A DNA stretch of 64,000 nt from Bacteroidota bacterium. GTDB taxonomy: Bacteria > Bacteroidota > Bacteroidia > Chitinophagales > Saprospiraceae. The stretch lies in the NCBI GenBank assembly GCA_030147525.1, contig JASBVF010000058.1, positions 1 through 64,000 of the forward strand. The letters are read 5' to 3'. The first letter of the stretch is position 1. Each line of letters opens with the position of its first letter. Made by a program: the position numbers and the translations under genes. The notes below the pieces were generated by a model that worked only from the letters and a program-made list of their open reading frames with translations, ran no database searches and was not told where the DNA came from. This document shows, piece after piece, positions 1 through 7,393 of the stretch.

Positions 1-137
1 ATGATCGCCCCTCCGGGGATTTGGGTAATTGAAAAGCCCGGTTGTTTGACTACAAACATGATCGCCCCTCCGGGGATTTGGGTAATTGAAAAGCCCGGTT
101 GTTTGACTACAAACATGATCGCCCCTCCGGGGATTTA
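1..137. repeat. 57-bp tandem repeat, two full copies and a partial third
   Basis: Units start at 1, 58 and 115 and are identical; the third breaks off after 22 bases. Each unit carries the hairpin CCCC-TCC-GGGG. The period is a multiple of three, and both strands stay open through the array (plus strand begins MIAPPGIWVIEKPGC; minus strand begins MFVVKQPGFSITQIPGG). It lies just upstream of a SusD gene, probably in the gap after an unseen SusC gene. Short intergenic repeats built on CCCC...GGGG hairpins are common in Bacteroidota, so I read it as a dispersed non-coding repeat rather than a gene. Confidence 0.85.
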
Positions 138-187
138 AAAGGACACAATAGTTTATTCTTAAAGTTGAAATTTAAAATTTAGAAATC

Positions 188-1678
188 ATGAAATTTAAAT
201 CTTTCTATAAAAAATGGCTCTTCTGCATGGCGGCTATCGTGGTGCTGGGAAGTTGTAAGGACGACTTTCTCGACCGCAAACCGCTGGGGCAGCTGACGTT
301 TGACACTTATTTTGAAACGGAGGATCACGCCGTCTGGGCGACCAATGCGATCTACCAGAAATTCAGAACCTGGGAGATGTGTGCTTTCCCGTGGATCGGC
401 ATTACCGACATCATCAGCGACGATGCTGACAAGGGCAGTACGGCGAACGACGGGTTGTACCTCCTGGAGCTGGACGAGTTTACCTTCGATCCCACCAACG
501 CTGCGTTTTCCGGCGCATGGGCGGGGCATTACCAGACGATCTTCCGGGCGAACCTGGCGATTGAAAACATTCCCGGCATCGACATGAATGAAACGCTGCG
601 GAACCGGCTGGTCGGTGAAGCGAAGTTCCTGCGGGCTTACACGTACTTCCGGCTGGTGCAGTGGTTTGGCGACGTTCCGCTGATCACACGTCCGCTGAAT
701 GATGATGAATATTTTGTGCAAACAAGAACACCGAAGGCTGAGGTCTATAATCTGATCGAACAGGATTTGCTCGACGCCATCGCCGTGTTGCCTGAAAAGT
801 CGAAGTATGCGGCAAAGGACCTCGGCCGTGCGACAAAGGGCGCCGCCCGTGGCATTCTTGCCAAATTGTACATGGTAAAAAAGGACTTTGCGAACGCAGA
901 GAAGTATTGCCTCGACATTATCAACAGCGGCGAGTATCAATTGCTGAACCGCTACGCCGATAACTTCCTCCCGGTGGGGGAAAATGCCGCTGAAAGTGTG
1001 TTTGAAATCGGCGCCGTGGCCATTCAGGCGCCGGTAGTCGGGCCGGGGGCTACGCCTTTCAATATGATTCAGGGCGTGAGAGGTGTTCCGAATCTCGGCT
1101 GGGGTTTTAATCGCCCTTCGGATGCGCTGGTGGCCAGCTATGAGCCGGGCGATCCTCGCCGGCAGGCTACGGTGATCTATGTCGGTGAGGTTTTGCCGGA
1201 TGGTGAGACCATCGTGCAGGATAATCCGGAGATTCTGAATGAGCGCTACAATCAAAAGGCATGGGTGCCTAAGCATCCGGGCTTGCAGGACAACGGTCCG
1301 GGCAACATTCGCATTCTTCGGTATGCCGACGTGCTGCTGCTGGCAGCCGAAGCGCTGAATGAGAACGGAAAATCAGCGGATGCGCTGGTGTATCTGGAAA
1401 TGGTGCGCAAGCGGGCCCGTGGCACGAATAATTTTATCCTGCCTCCTGTAACAACGACCGACCAATCGGAACTCCGTGAGATTATTTACCATGAGCGCCG
1501 GGTGGAATTGGCGATGGAACAAAACCGCTGGTTCGATCTCGTGCGCTGGGGCCGGGCGGCGCAGGTGATGCAAGGCGTAGGCAAGAATTTCGTGGAGGGC
1601 AAACACGAGTTACTCCCGCTGCCACAGACGGAAATTGACCTGAGCAATGGGATGTTGGGGCAGAATCCGATGTATTAG
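188..1678 (+). CDS. SusD/RagB-family nutrient-binding outer membrane lipoprotein
   Basis: This is a 496-residue SusD-like surface lipoprotein, which caps a SusC-type TonB transporter and captures glycans or other polymers. A lipoprotein signal ends at LGSC with Cys23 as the lipidated residue. The N-terminus after it (DDFLDRKPLGQ) is typical of the family. Near the end are the conserved stretch RRVELAMEQNRWFDLVRWG and the classic tail with a QNP-Y ending. Length is normal. No SusC is visible; it should sit immediately upstream, off the window. The substrate cannot be deduced because no glycoside hydrolase or sulfatase accompanies it. A strong hairpin terminator lies 97 bases downstream. Confidence 0.95.
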   Translation: MKFKSFYKKWLFCMAAIVVLGSCKDDFLDRKPLGQLTFDTYFETEDHAVWATNAIYQKFRTWEMCAFPWIGITDIISDDADKGSTANDGLYLLELDEFTFDPTNAAFSGAWAGHYQTIFRANLAIENIPGIDMNETLRNRLVGEAKFLRAYTYFRLVQWFGDVPLITRPLNDDEYFVQTRTPKAEVYNLIEQDLLDAIAVLPEKSKYAAKDLGRATKGAARGILAKLYMVKKDFANAEKYCLDIINSGEYQLLNRYADNFLPVGENAAESVFEIGAVAIQAPVVGPGATPFNMIQGVRGVPNLGWGFNRPSDALVASYEPGDPRRQATVIYVGEVLPDGETIVQDNPEILNERYNQKAWVPKHPGLQDNGPGNIRILRYADVLLLAAEALNENGKSADALVYLEMVRKRARGTNNFILPPVTTTDQSELREIIYHERRVELAMEQNRWFDLVRWGRAAQVMQGVGKNFVEGKHELLPLPQTEIDLSNGMLGQNPMY

Positions 1679-1759
1679 TGATTGGTGATTGGTGATTGGG
1701 GGACTGGGTTTCACTCCCATCACCCATCACCAATCACCAATCACCAATCACCAATCACC
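1679..1759. repeat. Heptamer microsatellite in inverted arrangement
   Basis: Immediately after the SusD stop codon, about three copies of GTGATTG (1679-1701) are followed by about six copies of its complement CAATCAC (1718-1759). The two arms could form a long hairpin at the end of the SusD transcript. It is non-coding. Confidence 0.8.
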
Positions 1760-1774
1760 AAACATATTTAAAGC

Positions 1775-1809
1775 AAAGGCCCGGCTTCGAAAGAATGCCG
1801 GGCCTTTTT
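1775..1809 (+). terminator. Rho-independent terminator after the SusD gene
   Basis: An 11-bp stem AAAGGCCCGGC (1775-1785) pairs with GCCGGGCCTTT after an 11-base loop and is followed by T residues. The A run on the other side lets it serve the convergent minus-strand gene ending at 1832 as well. Confidence 0.85.
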
Positions 1810-1831
1810 AAAAGCATTTTGGTTAAAAAGA

Positions 1832-2758
1832 TCATACAACGGCGGCCATCTCACGGGACAACCGCACTTCGAGGTGCAGCACCTCGCCTTTTTTCATTTT
1901 AAAAACGGGGATGGTGTGCGTTGTGTAGCCGTTGCAACGCACAGTGACGTTGAGGTAGCCGAAAGGAACGGGTCTGAAAACAGCAAGGCCAACCGGGTTG
2001 GTCTTTGTGGTTTTGACGATGTTTTTTTCGGGTTTCACCACTTCCACTTCGGCATCGAAAATGCCCGTGCCGGTCTCGTTGCTGAGGACGACGAGATGGA
2101 GCTGGGTGGGTGTACTGGACGCTTTTTCTACTTTACGGGCCAGGAACCAGAGGTCGATAATCTCCTGATCGTTTTCGAGGGTGTAAACGAGCGGATCGGC
2201 CTGGTTTTTCAATATTAAGTTTGCCTCTGTGAGTTTTTTGTTGGCGAGAGCCCGGGCCTGCAAGATCTCATCCTGTTTGAGGTCGGCGAGGGGCAGAAAG
2301 GCTTTCCATTCATTGAGTTTGGTGGTGGCGGCCGTGAGGTTGGTTTGAGTCAGGTTGTAATCTGCTGCTGCCTGCAGGACTTCGGTGGCTTTGTCGATGA
2401 TTTCTTTGGCCCAAGATGAGATATCTTCCTGCTTTATTTGTTCCATTTTGTAGCGTGAAATATCCATCGCTGTTTTCAGGTCGAGGTTACCGGTGCGATT
2501 GGCGTAGGAAAAGACTGGCCGCACAATCAATAACAGCGCATCGAAGAGCTCATCTTTGTGCGCATTTCTCATTTTAATCAGACCTCTTGTGCTTTCGTCA
2601 GCCACTTCGATCAATGCGATGATATCATCATACAGGTTAATGACAGACAGCATCAGTACAGAAAAAACAGGAATGGAGTCGAAGCGCTGTGCTTTTTTTG
2701 AGTAGAACTCCTTCAGGTTGGTGAGCATTTTCACCTTTGCATTGGATTTTGCTTCCAT
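1832..2758 (-). CDS. Unknown cytoplasmic protein with C-terminal carboxypeptidase-regulatory-like domain
   Basis: This 308-residue protein has no signal peptide or membrane segment. Residues about 1-215 look all-helical, with many Lys and Glu residues. Residues about 220-300 look like a beta-sandwich of the carboxypeptidase-regulatory type (GTGIFDAEVEVVKPEKN, then TNPVGLAVFRPVPFGYLNVTV). Such domains usually occur in exported Bacteroidota proteins, so finding one without a signal peptide is unusual. I do not recognise the family of the helical part. The ATG at 2758 is supported by a promoter-like motif about 100 bases upstream. Confidence 0.7.
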   Translation of the reverse strand: MEAKSNAKVKMLTNLKEFYSKKAQRFDSIPVFSVLMLSVINLYDDIIALIEVADESTRGLIKMRNAHKDELFDALLLIVRPVFSYANRTGNLDLKTAMDISRYKMEQIKQEDISSWAKEIIDKATEVLQAAADYNLTQTNLTAATTKLNEWKAFLPLADLKQDEILQARALANKKLTEANLILKNQADPLVYTLENDQEIIDLWFLARKVEKASSTPTQLHLVVLSNETGTGIFDAEVEVVKPEKNIVKTTKTNPVGLAVFRPVPFGYLNVTVRCNGYTTHTIPVFKMKKGEVLHLEVRLSREMAAVV

Positions 2759-2855
2759 TTTAAAATAAGAATTTGCAGGTTAAATCCGGCTGTTTTGGCG
2801 TTTAGCTTTCGGGGCAAACACTCAAAGCTGTCGGAGCGTGAAAACTGTTTTCAGG

Positions 2856-2884
2856 CAAAAATAAAATCCGAAATTTTGTGCCAA
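2856..2884 (-). promoter_or_regulatory. Bacteroidota-type promoter for the gene at 1832-2758
   Basis: On the minus strand, TTG (2882-2884) is followed after 18 bases by TATTTTTG (2856-2863), matching the -33 and -7 consensus of the Bacteroidota primary sigma factor. Predicted transcription starts near 2850, leaving a leader of about 90 bases. Confidence 0.55.
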
Positions 2885-3095
2885 TTTTTACAAATATTAG
2901 CTTTATCCAAAAATTGTTTATCGCTGACAATTAGTACCTAACAACAAAGCTCTCCTTAACCTGGCAAAAGTTGCGCTCCTGTGCCCGGTTCCTGTTTTCC
3001 GCACCCTGAAAGCGAGGAACCGGAAGAAAGTTGTTGTCATTCTGCGAGTGTTTGCGGGCTTCGTGAACCCGGTTCTTTAGATGCTGCGAACGGAA
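2885..3095. other. Intergenic stretch without a convincing gene
   Basis: This is part of the 832-base gap between 2759 and 3590. Short open frames occur on both strands, but none has a recognisable domain. They are in part the degenerate upstream edge of the 21-bp repeat described next. Confidence 0.5.
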
Positions 3096-3293
3096 GCGGC
3101 TACCCGGTGGAAGAAAGCTGTCGTTTTGAACACGGAAGCTGCTTTCCGGAATGTGAAAGCAGCTTTCCTGAAACTGAAAGCGGTCTTCCGGAACGTGGAA
3201 GCAGTCTTCCGGAAGGTGGTTGTTGACGGGCAAAACACGTTTATTGGCACTTTTGGGCTGTTTTTGTCAAAAATTTTTAAAAAAAAGGTTTGA
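3081..3293 (+). CDS. Possible 70-residue heptad-repeat peptide
   Basis: A short open frame starts at ATG 3081 and is exactly in phase with six 21-bp units (3096-3221). Each unit gives a heptad such as AAFRNVK, AAFLKLK or AVFRNVE, an amphipathic-helix pattern, followed by a hydrophobic/basic tail ending FLSKIFKKKV. The other strand and a second plus-strand frame are also open because the repeat length is a multiple of three. Coding status is therefore uncertain, and no clear promoter or ribosome site was seen. Confidence 0.3.
   Translation: MLRTEAATRWKKAVVLNTEAAFRNVKAAFLKLKAVFRNVEAVFRKVVVDGQNTFIGTFGLFLSKIFKKKV
3096..3221. repeat. 21-bp imperfect tandem repeat, six units
   Basis: Units begin at 3096, 3117, 3138, 3159, 3180 and 3201. 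The core resembles GCAGTCTTCCGGAAcGTGGAA. The last four units are well conserved and the first two are diverged, with further decay upstream. Each unit encodes seven residues in any frame. Confidence 0.8.
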
Positions 3294-3590
3294 ATTGTTT
3301 GAGGGGTTTGAGGAGTTTGAATTGTTTGAGGAGGGGGGACAGGAATTTGGGATCGTAAAACTTAATCGTTAGATTTGACCGGTAATCTCCGTTCCGGCGT
3401 TCTTTGCAGGGTCATCCGTTCAACTGTTTTTCATTTTATCAAAGGCTGAACTTCAAAAACCGATCGATTAAATCGTTGATTTGAAAGGGTTTGGGGGGTT
3501 TTCTTTTGAAGAAATGTGGGAAGGGGGATTATGGGGATAGCAACGAGGGTGGTGATGTTGAGAAGTTGGCAACAATTAAAAAAGTAAACA
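3222..3590. other. AT-rich intergenic stretch with short direct repeats
   Basis: This stretch contains two copies of TTTGAATTGTTTGAGG in a G/T-rich patch at about 3290-3335. No gene was recognised. A 60-residue minus-strand open frame at 3431-3613 overlaps the start of the next gene and shows no domain, so it was not called. Confidence 0.5.
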
Positions 3591-4388
3591 ATGAAAAGTC
3601 GAATTGTACTCACATTGGTTTTCGGACTACTATGTATTGGGAGTAGCTTTTCCCAGGAAGTGAATGTTAAGGTTGGAGTTAAGGATAGTATTCAATCCAT
3701 GATTCTTAATGAAAACAGGCCATTGATGGTGTCTCTTCCAAGGGATTATGAAACCGGAAACAAAACGTATCCTGTTCTGTATGTGTTAGACGGAAATGAA
3801 ACAGGTCTTTTGGAAGCTATTTTAGTTACTCGTAAACTCAGAGCACAAATGATCATTGTTGCGATTCCCAATACTGACCGTGACAGAGATATGATGCCCC
3901 TGAGTACCCCGACTTATGAAGTGGAAAAACCAGAAGCCGAAAAATTTCTCTCATTTCTTGATAGCGAACTTAAACCGCATGTTGAAAAAAAATATCGCTC
4001 GAATGGACAGGGAACAATATATGGAAAGTCATTAAGCGGTTTGTTCGTCATGTACGCTTTTTTAGAGAATCCAGCATCATTTGATCATTATATCGGCAAT
4101 AGTGCAGGTTGGTACGCAGATATGCATCCCTTTTTTAGTGCCTTGATTGATAAGGCTTTTAAAAACAAAGAACAATTTAATGGGAAGAAATTGTTTGTTG
4201 CGAATTCGTTGGCAGACAGCTATGATCCTAATAAAGAAGTACATCATGAAATACTTCAATTTTCTGAAAGGTTAAATTTTGAATTAGAGGATAAAGTGTC
4301 GTTCGCATACAAAACTTACGAGATCTACGGACACGTTCCTTTTCCAGGTTTATATGACGGATTGAGGTATGTTTTAGCATCGGAATAA
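3591..4388 (+). CDS. Exported alpha/beta hydrolase, esterase D-like family
   Basis: This 265-residue protein is a putative esterase. A signal peptide ends at about residue 22 (GSSFSQ). The N-terminal strand region (LMVSLPRDYE, then YPVLYVLDGNE) matches esterase D and ferric-enterobactin-esterase-like enzymes. The nucleophile elbow is GKSLSG with Ser147, and the likely catalytic His is H248 in YGHVPFPG. It should act in the periplasm or outside on carboxylic esters; the substrate is unknown. Codon use is clearly more AT-rich than in the genes to the right of 6.5 kb. Confidence 0.85.
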   Translation: MKSRIVLTLVFGLLCIGSSFSQEVNVKVGVKDSIQSMILNENRPLMVSLPRDYETGNKTYPVLYVLDGNETGLLEAILVTRKLRAQMIIVAIPNTDRDRDMMPLSTPTYEVEKPEAEKFLSFLDSELKPHVEKKYRSNGQGTIYGKSLSGLFVMYAFLENPASFDHYIGNSAGWYADMHPFFSALIDKAFKNKEQFNGKKLFVANSLADSYDPNKEVHHEILQFSERLNFELEDKVSFAYKTYEIYGHVPFPGLYDGLRYVLASE

Positions 4389-4579
4389 AAAACTGATGCC
4401 GGCATGTTGGATGGGTGTTTGGGTGTTTATGTATTTAGGTGTTTGGGGATATGATTTTCAATTGGTTATGAGAGGTTTATTCAAAAAATTGTAAAGGGTC
4501 TGTATCTGTGTTCATGCCGGGAAAAAACCAGTCAGGCCACATACACGAGACCGTTCTGCCTCATAAAACAGAAAGAAAA

Positions 4580-5653
4580 ATGAACATTCAAAGAATATTG
4601 CTTCACAGCGCAAAAATGTTGATGGTCATAACGCTATCCATTTTGATAACCGCTTGCAACGGACAAGAAAATAAGCGTGATGTACAAAACACGCCATTAC
4701 AGGGGCAAACGGTAGCTCAACATTCAATTCCTGGGAATGAATACTTGAAAAAGCAGATAAGCCAGGTGGTAAGGATGATGTTTCAGGATAGCAAAGGCAC
4801 TATTTGGTTCGGAACTGAAAGCGGAGCGTTTAGACTTACTGAGGGGTCATTGATTCATATTGACAGCATAAAAAGTGAATCGGGAAAGGGAGTAACCATT
4901 AAGGATATAACCGAGGATAAAGATGGGACGATATGGTTTGGACATACGGATGGGGTCAGTAGCATCAAGGGAGAGACAGTGATGAATTATTACCAATCGG
5001 ATGGTTTGATTCATAACGATGTTTGGTGCATTGAAGCGGCTACCGACGGGAAAATATGGATTGGAACCATTGATGGAGTTTGCGTATTCGACGGAAAGAA
5101 ATTTACAAACTTCGAACTGCCGGAAGGCAAAAAAGATACAACTGTGGGCGTGTCAAGTACCCGGATGGTTCATGATATATTGGAAGACAGTAAAGGGAAG
5201 CTGTGGATTACTTCCAATGCTGGTCTTTTCTCCTATTCCAATGATGTATTGACCAACGTTTCAGAAAAGGCGGGCATCAACACCAATTTTGTGAATACAG
5301 TATTTGAAGATAAAAACGGTGGCTTGTGGATTTCTACTAAAGAAGGGTTACACTATCTCAAAGGAAATATTGCAAGTAACATTACGGGCGGAAAAATCGA
5401 AGTTGGAAAGGGAATAGGTAGTATTGCTGAAGATAAAGACGGGAAGATTTGGTTTGTTTCTAATCAACATTTTCTTTTTACCTATGACGGGAAAGACCTC
5501 GTAGAATTCCAAAAATCAGAAGACAATAAAGGGCCTGTAGTTTTTCAAATCTATAAAGACCAGGCCGGCAGGCTTTGGTTTGTTGGCTTTGGTGGTGCTT
5601 ACCGTTTGGAAGACGGAAAGTTTATCAATATTACTAAGGATGGGCCCTGGTAA
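4580..5653 (+). CDS. Seven-bladed propeller lipoprotein (two-component-regulator propeller repeats)
   Basis: I chose the ATG at 4580, which follows a GAAAGAAAA stretch and begins the signal sequence, rather than an upstream in-frame start at 4508. The 357-residue product has a lipobox (LITAC). It then has seven propeller repeats with the core [IL]W[FI]xxxxG: IWFGTESGAF, IWFGHTDGV, IWIGTIDGV, LWITSNAGL, LWISTKEGL, IWFVSNQHF and LWFVGFGGA. That is one complete propeller. These repeats normally form the sensor half of hybrid two-component systems, but here there is no kinase, membrane anchor or DNA-binding part. It is a free-standing lipid-anchored propeller of unknown ligand. Confidence 0.85.
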   Translation: MNIQRILLHSAKMLMVITLSILITACNGQENKRDVQNTPLQGQTVAQHSIPGNEYLKKQISQVVRMMFQDSKGTIWFGTESGAFRLTEGSLIHIDSIKSESGKGVTIKDITEDKDGTIWFGHTDGVSSIKGETVMNYYQSDGLIHNDVWCIEAATDGKIWIGTIDGVCVFDGKKFTNFELPEGKKDTTVGVSSTRMVHDILEDSKGKLWITSNAGLFSYSNDVLTNVSEKAGINTNFVNTVFEDKNGGLWISTKEGLHYLKGNIASNITGGKIEVGKGIGSIAEDKDGKIWFVSNQHFLFTYDGKDLVEFQKSEDNKGPVVFQIYKDQAGRLWFVGFGGAYRLEDGKFINITKDGPW

Positions 5654-5781
5654 AAAATTTGAACGCTGAGTTGAATGGCAGGGAATGGCAGTTGACATTA
5701 AAAAACCTCAAGCCAACGGGAAGAGTTAAGGCCAACAGGCAAACTTCCAAAGCTAACCTCAAGCTAAATAAACAAAACAAG

Positions 5782-6510
5782 ATGAATAGAAAAATCATAT
5801 TCCCCATTGTATTTGCAATTTGCTGCCTGATGGCTTTGCAAGCTTATTCCCAAGGTTCGGAGAACTATACCGGGAAAACTTATCTCTTTCTGGGAAATTC
5901 TTTTGTTGAGAGATTTGACTCAAAAATTGACACTTCAAACTTTACGTCCGAAATACAAATCAGGGATGGAAAAATAATCAGGCGATACTACCCAAAGTAT
6001 CAAGGCGAATTGGAAAGGACCGAGATTTATCATTATACTGAATTGGAGAAATTAGCGAAAATAGTGGTGGCGACAAAATCCAGGTATATGAATCGGCCCA
6101 AATTGGATTCTACGGTTTATCACTACAAAAAGGAGTTTGGTGAATATGATATTGAAGTAAAGGTTTACGGTGATGTTTCAGTTGAGCACTACTACACCAT
6201 CATAGGAGATACGAGCTATATTGATGAATATATAAACGCCAACTACGCTTACACGGTACGGGAAATTAAAAAAGGAGATAAAATAAAAGAGCGGCAGATT
6301 ATCAAACCTGAATTAAGTGAAGTGATCAATACGTTTTATTATGATGATTTTGGCAATGAATTGAAATATGAAAAAACAGAAAACGGAAAAACAGAAGTGA
6401 CGATGTCTTTTGTGTATGAGTATGATCATTTCAATCGAATTACCAGGAGGCAAACCTTTTTTGAACCTGAACATGAACTCATGTCATTGGAGATAAGGAT
6501 TTATGATTGA
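5782..6510 (+). CDS. Exported protein of unknown function
   Basis: The start is the ATG at 5782, where the signal peptide MNRKIIFPIVFAICCLMALQAYSQ begins (given here only as its position, residues 1-24); an upstream start at 5659 would add a non-signal-like extension. The mature part is about 218 residues, rich in Tyr, Lys and Glu, with beta-strand-like text such as YDIEVKVYGDV and VTMSFVYEYDHF. The latter loosely resembles the YD/RHS-type strands found in many Bacteroidota secreted proteins. I do not recognise a family. It lies in the same AT-rich block as the two genes to its left. Confidence 0.65.
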   Translation: MNRKIIFPIVFAICCLMALQAYSQGSENYTGKTYLFLGNSFVERFDSKIDTSNFTSEIQIRDGKIIRRYYPKYQGELERTEIYHYTELEKLAKIVVATKSRYMNRPKLDSTVYHYKKEFGEYDIEVKVYGDVSVEHYYTIIGDTSYIDEYINANYAYTVREIKKGDKIKERQIIKPELSEVINTFYYDDFGNELKYEKTENGKTEVTMSFVYEYDHFNRITRRQTFFEPEHELMSLEIRIYD

Positions 6511-6573
6511 CAGTTCCCGGCCGGACAGAGTCTTCTTCACCAGCCCGTTTCAGTTTGCATCTGAAACCCATCC

Positions 6574-7251
6574 TCACGGAAACCTCCGATAATCAAAGTT
6601 GAATTTTAAACCCAGCAGCAAACCGTAGTTGTAAGGGTAATAATCCCTGTTAAACCGGATGCGGTTGTAGTTGGTAATGGCGTGTTTGAAAAACAAACCG
6701 GAAATGAGGGACAGCCGCCACTTTGGGAAGAGTTCCAGGTCGAGGCTGCCTCTGTAGCTGAGGTTGTGTCTTTTGATAAGATAGTCGTCGTGGGGTGTGT
6801 TGATGTCCCACAGGAGGCTGTTGCCAAGATTGAGGTGGAGGAACTTGAAAGGCCGGAGCGTCAGCAGGTGCCCTGCGCCGAGGGAATAGAAATAGAACCG
6901 CATGGTGTAATCTTCAAAGAACACCTGGGTGGGTTCAACGAAATGATCGTTTTGAAACCCGAATACGGAATAGCCGGTGGTGGCGTAGATGGCGTTGAGT
7001 TTGTTGAGCCTCCTGATGAAAGTGAAATCGACATCCTGCATGTTCACCGGTTCCTGGTTGGTGCGTATGCAGTTCACGCAGTTATCAAAGATGACGAGGG
7101 GGTTTTGTAGAAAGGATTTGCCGAACTGGTACCTGAGCTGAATGGAATAGCGGTTTTCTTTGACGATCTTTTTTTGGGGAGAATACTTCTGCGAAAACGC
7201 AGCGCCAGCGCACAGCAGAATCAGGAGAACGGTTAGCTTCTGTTTTATCAT
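6574..7251 (-). CDS. Putative small outer-membrane beta-barrel protein
   Basis: This 225-residue exported protein has a clear signal peptide ending AAFSQ (residue about 20). The rest alternates hydrophobic and aromatic residues as in barrel strands (TMRFYFYSLGAGH, HLNLGNSLLWDI, YNYGLLLGLKFNFDYRR) and ends in strand-like sequence. One CxxC pair occurs in the segment DNCVNCIRT. I do not recognise a named family. It is transcribed alone, convergent with the AT-rich block and separated from the DUF5689 gene by a terminator. Confidence 0.65.
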   Translation of the reverse strand: MIKQKLTVLLILLCAGAAFSQKYSPQKKIVKENRYSIQLRYQFGKSFLQNPLVIFDNCVNCIRTNQEPVNMQDVDFTFIRRLNKLNAIYATTGYSVFGFQNDHFVEPTQVFFEDYTMRFYFYSLGAGHLLTLRPFKFLHLNLGNSLLWDINTPHDDYLIKRHNLSYRGSLDLELFPKWRLSLISGLFFKHAITNYNRIRFNRDYYPYNYGLLLGLKFNFDYRRFP

Positions 7252-7308
7252 TTCGTTTTGACTTCTGGTGCAAGTAGTGAATGTATGGTTTTTGATTTTA
7301 AAATACGA

Positions 7309-7342
7309 AAAAGGGGCAGCTTCGGTGGGAGCTGCCCCTTTT
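7309..7342 (-). terminator. Rho-independent terminator after the DUF5689 gene
   Basis: AAAAGGGGCAGCT (7309-7321) pairs perfectly with AGCTGCCCCTTTT (7330-7342) around an 8-base loop. It ends the minus-strand TonB receptor/DUF5689 operon, whose last stop codon is at 7394. Confidence 0.85.
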
Positions 7343-7393
7343 CCTATTTACCTACTGGCCTACCGGCCTACTTGCAAACTTGCTTACTGCACA

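Noticed and set aside
1-137. CRISPR array
   Set aside because: The repeats are directly tandem with no unique spacers, and no cas genes are present.
179-1276. 365-codon minus-strand open frame
   Set aside because: It lies antisense to the SusD gene, has no domain or signal sequence, and is explained by the high GC3 of that gene.
2931-3233. 100-codon minus-strand open frame with PEDCFH-type repeats
   Set aside because: It is the same 21-bp minisatellite read on the other strand; no promoter or signal supports it over the plus-strand frame.
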